The notes below the pieces were generated by a model. The model was not told the origin of the DNA, did not search any database, and was given only the letters and a program-made list of their open reading frames with translations. From Strigamia acuminata (taxonomy: Eukaryota; Arthropoda; Chilopoda; Geophilomorpha; Linotaeniidae): DNA of 64,000 nucleotides. The DNA lies in NCBI GenBank assembly GCA_949358305.1, contig OX442314.1, forward strand, positions 13,819,060 through 13,883,059, in the 5' to 3' direction. Positions 1 to 12,921 of this stretch are shown one piece after another; the stretch's first letter is position 1; each line of letters begins with the position of its first letter. A program made the position numbers and the translations under genes.

Positions 1-3000
1 TGTTGATGTAGATTTTGAGAGCCATAATAAGATGCAACTTCTGCACCAAATAGTCGAGGTACGGTTTTCGATGTTTTTTCTATTTATATAGTGTTAAATT
101 TGAAACCTATTACATATTATTCGTTGTTATTGTGGATTCAATTTCTGTTCAAGTTTTGTGGGATTATTACTTTCAGCAAAGTTTCATCTTGCAAAGACAA
201 AAAACAAACATGAAAAAGAATTAAAGGATGTGCTTGAGGTGTTTTATCCAGTCAGCGACCTTCACAAGTGCAATAAAAAAAATAAAACTACTTTTTTAAA
301 TAATGAATTAGACTGGAAATAACAAGTTTTTATATCATTGCGAAAGTTAAACCAGCGATTTATTATAGTTTTAGTTGTAATTTAATTCATAAACAATGCC
401 GCTTTTGTTTTATTAGATTTCTAAGGGAAGTGAAAGTAATTTCTTACAATTCGTAATTTTTTTTTTATTATCTTAGTTACAGACAGCTGTGAATGAAATG
501 AAGACTGCTTTTACTGGAGCGATGAAACAACTTGGAAGTATTCAATATGATGATCAGAGTCTTCATGAAAAAATAAACCAAATGAAATCTGAATACCAGG
601 ATCAAATAGCGGAAGTTATTAAATTAATGCTTTCATTAAAAGTAAGAAAAAATGTAGAGGTTTTATTAATTTTAAGAATTTATGAATTTTATTGTATTTT
701 TAAAAGTCGAATTTTTCTGGCGTTAACGACCAAGTGCAACAAATTCAACACCAGCAACAAACTTATCAATTGCAAATTCAAACCGTTTTTTCAAAACAAA
801 ATTTACTGCTTTCTGAATTATGCAGAAGTGGAATTATATCAGAAAACACGAAGCAAGTTTTTTTCGATTTTATTTTATTATTTTAATTTTTTTTAAAATA
901 TTAAATAGTAATAATTAATTAATTTGTAGGCAGCAATTGACCTGCGCTCATTCCCCCATTGAAAGAACATCCAGTGGGTGCCATTCCAGTGATTCAGGAG
1001 TTGCAATGCTTTTAGAAAAAGCCCAAACGGCCTTCCAGTCATTATCACCCAGTGATCAGGATGTTGCCTTCGAAACGTCTCCTACGACCGCAACTACTTA
1101 CGCTTCTGATTTCCTTTGTGGTCAATATAAAAATTAAAAGTTTTTTCTGCGTATTGAAATTTATTGTTACTTGTAATCAGCAGATTCACAAGCAAACGAA
1201 TACGATTCCGATTCATCGTTAGTGATGGCTGCCAATAAAAGCTTAAGTTTGAGCACATCTTTGGCTAAACAGTGTGGATTGGAATTGGATAATTTTGATT
1301 CTTCTAGTGAAGATGAGGAATATTTGATGGAGGATGTCGACACCGACTTAGCTAAAAAGGTAAATGGTTTCTAGTGTTGTAAACTTATTATTATAAAGTA
1401 ATTTTAATTTTTAGTTATCGAAACTGCCAACTACGTCCAACGAAAATGTCTGTTGTCGAACCAATCCGTGTCGAGATAGATCTAAATTATTGAAAGCTAG
1501 AGAGTTCCATGACAGTATGTTATTTGAATACAATGGATTTTTGCATAATCAATAATTTTATTTGTAAATATCAGGTCAAAGACTTCAGGTAATAGTGGAT
1601 TTGTTGGAGTCTGAGAAAAAATATTGTAAAACATTGTCAACGCTTCAAGATACTTTTGCACAGCCATTAAAACAAAAAAATATTGTCAGTTTAAAGGATA
1701 TAAAGTAGATTTTTTAAAAATAAAAAAAAATAAAATAAATAAATAAATAATTTTTTTTTTAATTTTAGCACAATGTTTCCTGAAGACATATCGCACATAT
1801 ACGAAAAACATTGTATTTTATTGCACAAATTGGAAGACAGGCATCAAAGTTGGAAGTGGAATGATACAGTTGCGGATGTGATGGTTCGATTTATAAATCC
1901 TGAGGAGGCAAGCTATATATTTACACATTTTAATAGATAATAAAATAATTTGACGTTTTTTGTTTTTATTTAATAGACTGACATCTTGAGGTGGTATACC
2001 AGTTATGTCAATGATTTTCCTGAAGTGTTAAAAACATTCCATAAATTGTGTAGACACTCGAGCGCATTTACGAAATTTTTGAAGGTCGATATTTTAATAT
2101 CAAAGTATTTATTTTTTTTCAGAGAAATTTATTTTTTATGTTTTTATAGTCTTGTCTTCAGCAGCCCAATTGCAAAAATTACGATTTGGGAAATTTTCTT
2201 TTGGCACCATTGCAACGAATTCCAAATTACGTTCTTCTTTTGAAGGTGTTGTCCAATTTATTGACGTCTAGATAATTTAATTTAAATATTTAATTTATTT
2301 TTCAGCGTTTGCAATCACATACTGATTCCAATCATTCCGATTCAAAATTGTTAAGTCATGTTTTGAATCGTCTAGAAGAGTTTCTCTCTCGTCTGAACGA
2401 TTCGATGGAGCATTCGTTTCAATTGGTTACTGCTCAAATTAATCACCAAACTGAAATAGAAAATTCAGTGTAAGTTAATTTGGATTTAAAATTAAATTGA
2501 TCAAATTATAGACGATAAAAAATTAATTTATTTACAGCAGACAAATGGAAATGGAAATGCTGAAACAAAATGAATCGGCTGATGATATCCCAGTTGAGAT
2601 TTCAGGCAGTGAAGTTGAATGCAGTAAATCTTGCGTAATGAAATCTCCAGCTGCAAGGTCAAAGTGGGTAACTCAAGGATGCTCAAAAACTGAAGACGAG
2701 TTTGCATCATCAAACTCGAATTCAGGTTTCCATTACTGCTCCGCCTCCGAATGCAAACCCCAACCGAAGTTTACTAAGTTTGCGAGCGCCGCTAATTTGC
2801 AGTCGACTTGCTCTTGGTGCGTGGGACATACAAATTTGAAAAATCAACGCTACATGAGTGACGATATGACCGACGGATGCTGGCAGCGACAAGACGCGGA
2901 GTTTAATAATTTAGACAAACGTGGGGGCGCGAACATTAAACAAGAATTTAATTATTCGCCAAAACGAAATGAATTCAGGGAATTTGACGAAGAAAGTTCG

Positions 3001-3847
3001 AGCGAATCGTGTGGAATTGGAGCCGAGGCCATAAATGACGCGTTTTGTGCGGCTGATTTAATGAACGACTTATCGTTTACTCACACGAAATCTTCACCCG
3101 TTCGGCCGTTGAGTAAATCCCGATCTGCTCACGCTGTCCACGAAGTTGTGGAAGCAAATAACCAGTGGTTGGACGAAATTGGCAAACAGAAGATTAAGTC
3201 AGATGGGAAAACAGCCGGCAAAAGTGACAAGAAAAAGATTTCACTCCGCACCTTAAAGAATTTCTGGTTTTTTAAGAAGAGGTATGGGAAGAATGTATCA
3301 AATAAATTTTTAAATAATAATAATAATAATTGTGATACGGTTATGACCGATGAAGCGAAAGTGCCATTAGTTATACACGGGCCATGTCCATGGGAAACTA
3401 GTGTTTGAATTTTCTTTCTTTGTTTTGTTCTTTTTGAGATTTTCTTTTCTTTTTTAATTTTTATACATTGATTTGTATAATTTACATTTTTATATTGTAT
3501 TTTGTGATACCATATTGTGTTTTATCACTTGTTTTGCACTCTTTCTGCACACACGCTTGCATTCACTTCACTTCACTTCACTATTTCCCGCTGGTTGGGA
3601 GCTATTTCGAAGGTAGGCTAATACTAACTAATCTATTTTTAATGTCACTTGTTCCGCTCTGTTCTCTGTACTTAATCATTTCACACAAACAGCACTAATG
3701 CTTATACGAGCTTTAATTAAATTTTTATTTACTTGCAGACATAACGGTGCTCCTCTAAAAACCATGGACAATGGCATCTACACGTCTCATGATGCATTAT
3801 TTCCTGTTATTAACGATGGCAAAGCGGTTTCTGGTCTCCAAACTTAA
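1..3847 (+). CDS. ARHGEF33: ARHGEF33-type Rho guanine nucleotide exchange factor (5' end cut by window)
   Basis: Predicted GDP-to-GTP exchange factor for a Rho GTPase. Exons: 2-58, 182-238, 477-641, 707-856, 934-1120, 1181-1359, 1415-1514, 1575-1704, 1769-1907, 1977-2084, 2162-2245, 2306-2469, 2538-3408. All phases agree and give 796 codons plus stop; the start lies before the window. Visible residues 20-140 are coiled coil with NEMKTAFTGAMKQL, closely matching human ARHGEF33 near its N-terminus. An acidic/Ser region follows. The DH domain spans about residues 300-500, with LLESEKKYCKTL (CR1) and APLQRIPNYVLLLK (CR3). No PH domain follows, as in ARHGEF33 and unlike most Dbl proteins. A basic LKNFWFFKKRYGKN segment and GPCPWE near the C-terminus match the human tail. 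The second exon start (CAAAG rather than CAG at 176) was chosen by phase and is the weakest join. Substrate GTPase cannot be told from sequence. Confidence 0.85.
1908..1976 (+). other. GC-AG intron in the DH domain
   Basis: The exon ends CCT GAG GAG and is followed by GCAAGC. No usable GT donor exists before an in-frame stop, and the next exon (ACT GAC ATC TTG AGG) joins in phase 0 to continue the DH domain. The context AG|GCAAG is the usual one for GC-AG introns of the major spliceosome. Confidence 0.8.
3282..3847 (+). other. ARHGEF33: Alternative 3' splice form of the ARHGEF33 gene
   Basis: A good donor (AAGAG|GTATGG) lies inside the last coding exon after 3281. A good acceptor (acttgcag) precedes 3739. 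Splicing 3281 to 3739 keeps the frame and replaces the tail ending ETSV by a different 36-residue tail ending VSGLQT, with stop at 3845-3847 (790 residues from the window edge). The unspliced form ends at 3408. The unspliced tail resembles the vertebrate C-terminus, so it is probably the ancestral form. Which form is used is inference; no transcript data are available here. Confidence 0.55.
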
Positions 3848-5621
3848 TGAATTAGTTTTCGGTTGTGTAACTTTCTTTAACAAACGCTTGACGAAGTAGA
3901 ATCTGAATATGCACATTCCTAAGATAGTTTTTTTTTTACACGTGGAAAATTGTAACATTTAGACTGGTTTTTTTAAATTTTCTTTTTCTTTTTTTCAACC
4001 AAAAAAAGATAAAAGATATTTTTTTAATTCTTTTACTTATTATCATAAGTTGTTATAATAATTTATTGCATTAATTTTGTAGTGACGGATGAGTTTAAAT
4101 AAATTAAATTGAGAAAATGTTTAATTTTTATAGTGACGATGGCTTTTAATGTGACACTTGATGATGATGCTAAACAGAATTCATAGATGGCGCCATTGGT
4201 AAAAATGGCTACTTCTGTTTGATGCAAGTTTTGTACAATTTTAATCACATGAAAGATACGTTTGTAGACACTTTTTTATACCATCTAATCAACGGTTAGA
4301 AAATATAGATATGCCGTAGTTGTTTAACTGATTTTTGAAATCTTAACTTTGGCGGAACAATTTTGACCAATTACATGTTTAGCTTTTGCACAACGCCGAA
4401 CAGACCGAATTTTAATGCCGCACATCAGGATTCATGAAAAGAGATGGATTGGAGGGTTAGACATGTATGTGTGTGGAAATCTACGCCAATTTATCTGCTA
4501 GGATTTAATTTCAAACAAACACAATGAAAATTTAGTATTAGAAGTTTTTCATGTGAGTATAATCTATAAATTATTCATCTCGTTTTGTTTACTTTCTGGT
4601 CTTTGTTTTCATTCCAATTTTGGCCATGGCCACAATTTGGCTCGAAAATGTGAATTACCGAGCACATTTTTCATGAATTTTTGTGTGGTAGAAACGAAAT
4701 AAGATAATAAATAAGAATTACGTAATAACAATGATGAATATTGCCAAATTTTATTTATTAAAAAATTAAAACAGAACACTTTTTTTTCCCCTGTTTATAA
4801 TTACCTTGTCCTCATTTATTCACGTTAAAATAAATTAGAAATGCGAGTAAAATGACGAAATAATGTTCGACATTTTAATCCTTGACCTAACTATCTGCCC
4901 CAGTGAGAAAACAGGTTTGGGCATAGCAGGCTGGCAAGCTCTTTAAAGGCAATAGAGTTTTACCACTTGTTCATTACACCCCACACAATAGGAATGCATC
5001 AGTTAAACGAGGGTTTATTATCCGACTAAATTACAGTTGGTAATTTTCTGTGAGAATTGACACACGTTGATGAGTAAGCTATCGGTGATTCATCTATTTA
5101 TCTATGAAAATTTACCAATTGGAGAGAAAAGTAAATTAAAAATTGCGTTCAGCTTTAAGGAATGAATCAACAAGATTTAAGCAGAAAATAGATTTAACCA
5201 ATTGGTGAGCTAGTGTGATGAAATCTAACTTGGCAAAGGTTTGGATTTTACGGTTTTCTTTTTTGGTATTTGGGTTATATTTACTAGCTAAGTGAAACAA
5301 TGTACAAACATGTGTTTAAAAGTCAATCTTAGATGTGGTTTGATGTGATGACAATTATCTTAGTCGGATTGTATCTAACAACAATTCATTAGGTCTGCTG
5401 AGTTGCAAGTTTGAGGTTCCATAAGTGGAGAATAATTTTTAAAGGGCAAATGTCAAAAAAATGTGACACGTCTGGTCACACCCTATGGAATGATGGATAT
5501 ATTTTGTTGATGATTTTAAGTGGCTAAGAAAGTAAAATTTTATTTTTGTGCATTTTGATAGTTTAGTATTTTTTTTTTTGATTGTATTAAATTTGTTTTT
5601 ATTTTTTAACAGATTGCTGGG
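3848..5621. other. Intergenic region between ARHGEF33 and CEP170
   Basis: AT-rich DNA with no protein-coding signal. It should hold the 3' UTR of ARHGEF33 and the promoter and 5' UTR of CEP170. The CEP170 start codon follows a good acceptor (tttttaacag, ending at 5612), so at least one upstream non-coding exon is expected. A possible donor for it is the CAT|GTGAGT at about 4552, but this is a guess. No TATA box or other core promoter is convincing. Confidence 0.4.
4098..4103 (+). terminator. Candidate poly(A) signal of ARHGEF33
   Basis: AATAAA about 250 nt after the distal stop codon, in AT-rich DNA. Several near matches lie nearby, so the cleavage site cannot be fixed. Confidence 0.35.
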
Positions 5622-8600
5622 ATGAGTAACGAAGTACAATGGGCGCTGGTGTCGCAGTCGGGAGCCCAGTATCCGCTGCAACAAACGATGATATTTTTAG
5701 GAAGAGAAGAATGTGATGTGACATTGCAAGTATGGTTCATTTTACTCACACAAATTACTCCAATTTTTTTTCAATTATTTTTTAATTTTTTTTTTTTTGA
5801 TTCTTTGCAGTCACGGAGTGTTGATAAAAGGCACGCAGTTATTACGTACGATCATTACGAAAAACGTTTCAAAGTTAAAGATTTGAATAGTGCAAATGGT
5901 GTAAGTATAAAATGTGCATTAAAAAACAAAATTCTTGCGGGTAGTAAAAAGTAAAAATATTTTGCAGACGTATGTCAACGACCTGAGAATTCCTGAACAA
6001 ACTTACATGAAGTTAGAAAACACGGATGACATTCGATTCGGTTATGATATCCTTTGTATTTATTTATTTATTCGTTTAATTCGACGTGTTTATTTTTGGA
6101 TTGGGTTTTTTATGTCAATTAGAGTCTTCCTGTTTTAAACTTAGTGAGATTACGTAATCCTTATGTAATTATTTGATTACATTTTTATTATTTTGGAATT
6201 AGTTTTTATATTTTATGGAGGATCAGGCGTAACTCGACTTTGTATTATCATTATTATTATTATAGTAAATTAAAAAAAGACATTTTTAGTCAACCTTCAA
6301 CAAACTAAAACAATTTACTCATGGGCACTCAAGCTGAAATGATCCAACCTCTTTGACATTTTTATTGTTTTCTTATCATACTTCACGTTGATTGAAAACA
6401 AATAAAAATTAAAGAAAGTTGCGTATCATTCACGTGCTCGATGATGAAATGCTGAGCTGAATTCGTGTTTGGGAAAGTGAAAACAATTGTAATTGTAAAT
6501 TACAGTTGAATGTTTTTATTACACCTATATTTACTTTAATTGGGTTGAAAAATTGTACGGTTGAATTAGGATTATTACGAGTAAACCTTCTTTTATTTTT
6601 TTAAATTTACACTCTGATTATCTAGCCCAAGATTGACATAATTTCGACGTTTTGTCTCGCAATTACATCGAGAAAATTTCACGAATTTCTATGCGGTTGC
6701 ATTTCATGTTGATACTGGTTGTAGTCGTAGTTATAGACCTCGGATCTAATGTATGATTCACCATAGCGTAATGGCATTAAAGTGGAAAAAAACTAGTTTT
6801 CGTAGGCGTGGGAAACATGTTAGAGAATATAAAAAAAAGCAATTGTATATGATGTCATCGTGAGGGTCATTTAGGTTAGAGAAAAGTTACCTGTTTTGTT
6901 TTAACTGAAAAAGCTAGCAGTTGTAACTTTTGTTTTTATTGTTATCTAGACTGTGACTATTATGTGACTCAAGTAATAATAATAACAATAGAAAAGACGT
7001 GCATCGAATTTTTACTTTTTATTTTTATTAATTTCCTTAATAAAACCACATCCAACAGTATACCATATTCAGTGTCTTCAACGACCGTCGCCTTTACCGG
7101 CCGATAAATGCGATTCGTTCCACGAAAAATTGATCAACAAAGAGGGTTCCATCAGCACGTCCGAATCGTACGAGGTAATTAAAATGAATTCAAATAAAGG
7201 GCTGTTTAATCATAGTAATAGCTTCATAACATCAAGTGACCACTCCCTCGTAACATTCATCGAGCAGGTCGTTAATTAAATTTTTACTTTCATCCGCGTA
7301 AACGGGGCGGTGGACATGAACCGATGACATTTGATGTTATCGTTAAAAAGCCGTTTATGATCTAAGCTCGTGTTTTAGCACGTGGAGTGTCGACAGCCAT
7401 GTTTTGTGTTTGCAGGACAAGCAACTGGACAACGGTGAGACTCTGAACATGGTACTTGATGAGGATTTCCTTTCTATATCGTCTTCCATGACGAGTTCGT
7501 TGGCTGCACACACGACCACTGATTTATGTAACAACACAGTGGACATTCCAACAAACAGGTTGCTTGGCTGCACCCAACAAGGCGACCCAAATGGTCGGCA
7601 ATCCGCCCACGCTGAGGACCACTCCCTGTCTCGCAACGCCAGTTTCAGCTCGGTACAAGCACGTGCACTTGTGCCTATGCACAACTCCTCCAGTGTTGCA
7701 GTGGGTCCTGATCAAGCATTTCCTGAGGTATTGGGTGTTGCATCTGGCATTGGAAAATGCAAGCTAGAAACTGCAAGCAGCAACACCAGTCTCCAGTCTG
7801 CTTTTTCAGGCGATTCACTGGATCAGTTGGGGGATAATGGAGTTGGCATTGAGAAACAAGAACGCTCGAAATCTCTGTCGCTCGGGACTAATTCAGGTAA
7901 TTTTGTTTTAATTTTTTAATTTTAATTTTTCATTTATATACGGTGAAAACTTAATGAACTTTTGAAAGCGAATAACCTGTTTGTGTTTGATTACCATCTG
8001 ATAAGTGAGTCAGGACTCCTTTTATTTGTGGTGACTGGTGATTCGTTGACGGCATTCAATTGGCCGCTTTCGTTGGTAACCGCTCGAGGTGATGCGTAAT
8101 TACATACCGTAACCCAACTCACTAGTGCGTGCAGGGGTTGTTGTTGAGGCTAGCTTCCCTCTTGTGGCGGCCCCGGCCTATTCAAATGAATCGGACGTGC
8201 ATAACCTCTTCCTGTTTAATGTTCATTTAAAAGTTGAAACGTTGCCACTTTGGTGAACCGTGTGTAGGGGTTGTATATTTTTATAACATGTTTTCGTTTT
8301 TTAGGAGAGGTAAAAATGGTTTTTAAATATTTTTTGTTTTGTTTTTTTTGTCTAAATAATAATTGTTTCTTGTTTTTTTGAAGTTAAAGGTGCGAAATCC
8401 CGTAGTAAAAAAGCCAGTGAACTTGACGCTGTCACATCTGATTGCATCTTAACAATAAATGCGGACGAAGAAGAAACTTCTCCGACTTCTTTTCAGCGAG
8501 TGCCACCGACAGCATTTACCGTCGAATTTGATGATACGAAAGATACGAACAAAAATAAAAAATTGGACATAAAGGACAGTATCAGTAAATTTGCTCCACA

Positions 8601-11600
8601 AAAATACGAGGCCGAACGATTGGGTCACAGGAGAAATTCAAGCTTGGGCAAAGTTGATGAACATAAAGTGAGTTGAATAGACACTTGTTTAAAAATTAAA
8701 TACATTGAGTGCGTAGATATATACATTTACGCGTACAATTTGATAACGAAAACCAAAGTGAATATGATATTTGTAGGTTTTAGAACTCTTTTCTGGTGAA
8801 AATGGAGATCATGATTGTCGAAAGGTACTTAAAAGTACAGTAAGATACAGAAAAAAAAACCTTCAAATCGCACGTTAATCACTACACAAATGCACACTAT
8901 AATGCAGAGTTTTCTACGTCTTAGCATGTTAGTTTTATTTGCACAAGTAATACACGTTGGTGGGATAATTTGCTGCGAAATGAGCGCTTGAATTAAGGAT
9001 GTGCACTAAAACTTAGTCGTGACTAAAATATAATACACTTATGCACTCTCTTTGCAATATAATTATGAGTTTACAACTGAAATTTTAACAAAATAAGTAG
9101 GGTAAATAAATTTGTATCATTAATTTCTGTTTTTTTTTTTAAATGGATTTTCAGTTGGGTGGCAGGTGCAAAGGCGATCAACTAAGCCCAGAACTTGGAA
9201 GTGAAAAGGATTACATAATCTCCAATCATAAAAAAATTGGCAATTTGCGACGCGGTTATCATTCCGAGGGCTATTTTTCCAGTGATCAAGATGATGATCT
9301 CAGCGCAAAGAGCGAATTGATGGTTTTAAAGCGATCCAAGTTGACTGATAAAGGTGAGGCATTTAATATCAAATTAATAGTAAATCGTTTAAATTCATTT
9401 TTTTTTTTTTTTTTTTGCAGATTCTGTTCATGTGAGTGGATATATACAGCAGCATTTTTCTGACAAAAATAAACTGAAGAATAAAGAAACCAATAGGTGT
9501 GTTAATTCTTCAGCTGCATTTCTGATTAACAAAATGCTCAATAGTAATGTAAAAGAGCTTCCACCTACATCTGCTCGTAAAGCATCTCCGAGCAACAGAT
9601 CTTCTGAGTTTGTACCTGTACCGAATAAAGACATGTCAGAGTTTTCAACATCTCCCACAAACGATGAGCGGAAAGTCAGCAGACCTACGGCTTTGCCCGT
9701 TAAGTCTTCCCTCGGAGAACGAAGCATTCCGAGCAGATGCGAGGGAAGTCCCACTAGACGCGTTCGAAGCCCAGGGAGCAGCCCGGGACGTCTAGGTAGT
9801 CCAGGCAGACGGCGTAGTCCTGGAAAAATGGGAACTGACGACACGAAAGAAAACGTCAGCGAGTCGGGAACTTACACAATTGATAAAGAAAGTCCGAATT
9901 TAGAGTTGGAAGAGGCGAGAAGAAATATTGACAGGGTGTTTGGGATAACGGTGGAGGAAAACGAAGATGAAGAAGTGGAAGCTGTTATTTCGGGGCCCAG
10001 GGCTCCGTATCTGCAAGAGATGAGGTCGTCACAATTTAGTCCCGAAAGTGAATCTTCGAAATCTAAAGTAAGATGGGAAATTGTCGTAATTGAATCTGAG
10101 TTGACACTTTTTTTTTTCTTTTGTTTCAGGCTGAAAGTCTTTCGAAGAAAAGTTCCCAAAAGAGTTCGCCATTATGGACTCCTGAATTGTCGGTCTTTCG
10201 GAGTAAAAATTCTCCTGCTTCAGATTTTGATGGATCCTCACAAACAACTTTAACAGCCCAGAAATGTAAAGTAGATTTAGTTTAGTTTTGTTTTTGTTTT
10301 ATTTAAGTTGATGTTTGTTTTTAGCATTATCAAATTCGGTAACTTCCAACGGATTAAAGCTTCATTTTTCGGATAAACAACGACCGAGAAGGAAATTGCC
10401 CACGCCACCTGTAGATAAACTTCCGTTCTCGTTAGCGATTGCTCGAACCAGTGATATTCTCGAAGACGGTGCCAGTAGTGGAAGTGATATAATGCCCAAC
10501 AAAACACTACACGTAACGACGCCAACCGAGGGCAATTTCGACACGGAAAGGCATTTGAGGGAAACCGAAACGCTCGTGTCCGCGATGGAAGCGCGAATGG
10601 ACCATCATAAGAGCCTGTTGCTGGCAATGGGCGGCTCTTACGAGTCCCGTGACTCGGGCGGAGAGTCTGACGTGGATACGAGCACTGCCAGTTACGACAA
10701 GTCGCTCAAACAGGATAAAAACATTGGAAAACGCTTGAGTAGTCAATTGAAGGCCAAACTGAAGGAGTTGGACAACGCCATGCAACGAGGTTCGGTGCGC
10801 AGTCCGAACCAAAGGACTGTAGGCACCCAAATGCAGGAGCAAGACGCTGCCCCGTTCTCGGACAACGAAACTGTAAGTGTCGCGTCCGATATTTCGAGCA
10901 GCAGTGATATCAGCGGATCTCCAAAACCTAATCGAAAACGATCTGAAAAATTGCAGCCGACGATGAAATTTAACCGTGCGTTTAGTTTGAGGCGTGCAAG
11001 ATTAGGATATTGTTCGGACGGCGGCGAGGAGAAAATGAAGCCGGTTGTGAGCCGAGCCAGTGTAGTCCCGGTGCAGACGGCGAGGCCGAAAAGGGAGGAG
11101 AAAAAAAGCGAGCCAGCCAGTAAAGCTCGTCCCACGCCTTCGGGGTCTGCTAATTTATCGCGAAACGACGGCGGAAGGTTCAGTTTGCGGGCGCAGAAAA
11201 ATCCTTCGAAGAGCGCTTCGTCCGGGAAGTCGGAGGAGTCTGTGAGGTCGCGACCGCGAACTATTGGCTCAAGATCGACCGCCACGCGAAGCAATTCAAC
11301 GCTGTCGTCGAAGGAAACGGAGATGAAAAATTGGAAACGGAGGAAGGAATACGATCCCATGAAAGCGGCGGCTGCGGGCCGGAAGAAGGAGGTGGTGAAG
11401 AAAACGGGATCCAAGGAACCGGTTATTCAACCGACGCCCGTTAATCTCCAACGATCGGCATCCTTTCACGGCAGCGAAGTTCTTCGAGTAAGAAAGACGA
11501 CCTACTTGTCCGAAGATAATACGGTGCCTGGGACGACGCAGGAGGCGGTTATTAACGCCGTGTGTCACGACGACGACGACGACGATGATTTCGATTTCAG

Positions 11601-12332
11601 TCCTGCGATACAGAGTGAACTGTGCGGACAATCGTCAAGTAAAAGTGTACGATTTTGTTTGGTCTGTTTTTGGTCGAATTTTTTGAAGGATTTTTATTTA
11701 TATTTTTAGATTTCTGTTACTGATGACGAGTATCCGAACGATTATTTGACACGGGGTCATGCGGATACGTCGTGGAACTCGGCTCGACCCGCTCCGAGCG
11801 GTACGAGGGATCGGCATAATAAAAATAAATTTGAAGTAATTTTGGGTTTTTTTGTTATTGGTGATGTTTTGATTGTTGTTTTTAATGATTGAAGGCTCTG
11901 GATAATTTGGTTATCACAACTATACATCAGTTGTCTTCGAAGCTGTGTACTCAAACGGAATCCGTTCTTAGAAAAGTCAAGTATGTTTTGTTTTTCGCTT
12001 TGAATTAAATTGTCGTTATTGTCGATTAAATTTTATAGAGATCAGACTGCAACGACCAGTGATGGGTGTCATTATTTACAAGATTGGATAAATAATTTCA
12101 GTTCGCCAGATACACCCATGTCGCCGAATGCGAGAAACACATCGCGGGAATTAGCAGGGACTTTAAAGAATCTCAAGAAGTTGGAAAAGGGGTTACAAGG
12201 TATAAATTATACTAATTCAATTAGTTAATTATTTTAATGTAATGTGAATTGTGTTTTTTTTTAGTTTTGGATAACCTTATCTCCGGCTCTTCAAAAAAAA
12301 GTAACGGTGCTCGAGAAGACGTGTTTTATTGA
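5622..12332 (+). CDS. CEP170: CEP170-family centrosomal and microtubule-binding protein
   Basis: In vertebrates CEP170 sits on subdistal appendages of the mother centriole and on spindle microtubules. Exons: 5622-5729, 5811-5900, 5968-6055, 7059-7174, 7416-7896, 8384-8667, 8777-8824, 9155-9353, 9421-10067, 10130-10265, 10325-11646, 11710-11835, 11895-11980, 12039-12199, 12265-12332. They total 3,960 nt in one frame, 1,319 residues; human CEP170 and CEP170B are near 1,590. The N-terminal FHA domain (about residues 1-95) carries MIFLGREECDVTLQ, SRSVDKRHAVI and YVNDLRIPEQTY, nearly identical to human. Further family blocks are TAFTVEFDD, GTYTIDKE followed by EEARRNIDRVFGI, and a C-terminal helical region from ALDNLVI to NLKKLEKGLQ. 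The middle is disordered, Ser/Arg-rich and basic, with many SP sites. The start is the first ATG, directly before the FHA domain, with an acceptor 10 nt upstream. Confidence 0.95.
6056..7058 (+). other. Intron 3 of CEP170
   Basis: About 1 kb, the longest intron of this gene, from donor T|GTATTT to acceptor ccaacag. It joins the end of the FHA domain in phase 1. AT-rich, with a short ATT/TTA run near 6245-6265. No exon or RNA gene was recognised in it. Confidence 0.7.
7897..8383 (+). other. Intron 5 of CEP170
   Basis: 487 nt between GTAATT and tttgaag. It contains a patch richer in G and C at about 8140-8190, but no exon, repeat or known regulatory motif that I can support. The next larger gaps in the gene, 8825-9154 and 7175-7415, likewise show nothing beyond AT-rich intron sequence. 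Confidence 0.6.
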
Positions 12333-12802
12333 ATTTTAACTTAAAGCGTTTATTTCTTTCTTTCTTCTTTTTTTTTTTTTATAAAAAAAAATACCTGGAA
12401 ATTAATTTTGTTACAAGAATGATTTCTTATATTATAGATTTTATATTTTTAATTTTGCTTATACCAACTTGATAGCAACTACTTATAAATATATTTCTCT
12501 TGCAAAGGTCACAAGAATTGTTGCTTTCATTTTTAATTTTATATTTAAAAGGAGGTGCGAGATGAAACAATTGTTGCCAGATCGAGATAGAATATTCTTT
12601 CCTATGGTGCTAGGAGAATTTTCGTACATTAAACAAAATTGTTCCCAGTGTGATGTTTTAGTATATCAATTTTTTTAAGTGTTTAGAAGTGTGCCTTAAG
12701 AATGAGAGAGTATTTAACAACTTAATAGAAAAAAAGAATCATTCTCGTACTACTTTGACAAAAGTTTTGAGACCTCTTGTGTATTATAATTATTTGTGTT
12801 GT

Positions 12803-12808
12803 AATAAA
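12803..12808 (+). terminator. Candidate poly(A) signal of CEP170
   Basis: AATAAA about 470 nt after the CEP170 stop codon, followed by TAAGTTGC and a T-rich stretch. The region 12333-13003 otherwise holds only the two convergent 3' UTRs of CEP170 and SIVA and shows no other coding signal. Confidence 0.5.
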
Positions 12809-12921
12809 TAAGTTGCATATTCTTTTTGTCTTTTTACCTACTTTCATGCTGCTGAAAATCCTGTAATTCTCGTATACACCGGTAAAGAATAAAAATTAAT
12901 TATTTTAGTTTTATAATTAGA

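Noticed and set aside
10743-11414. 223-codon antisense frame across the large CEP170 exon
   Set aside because: It is the complement of a long Ser/Arg-rich coding exon, and no feature of its own supports it.
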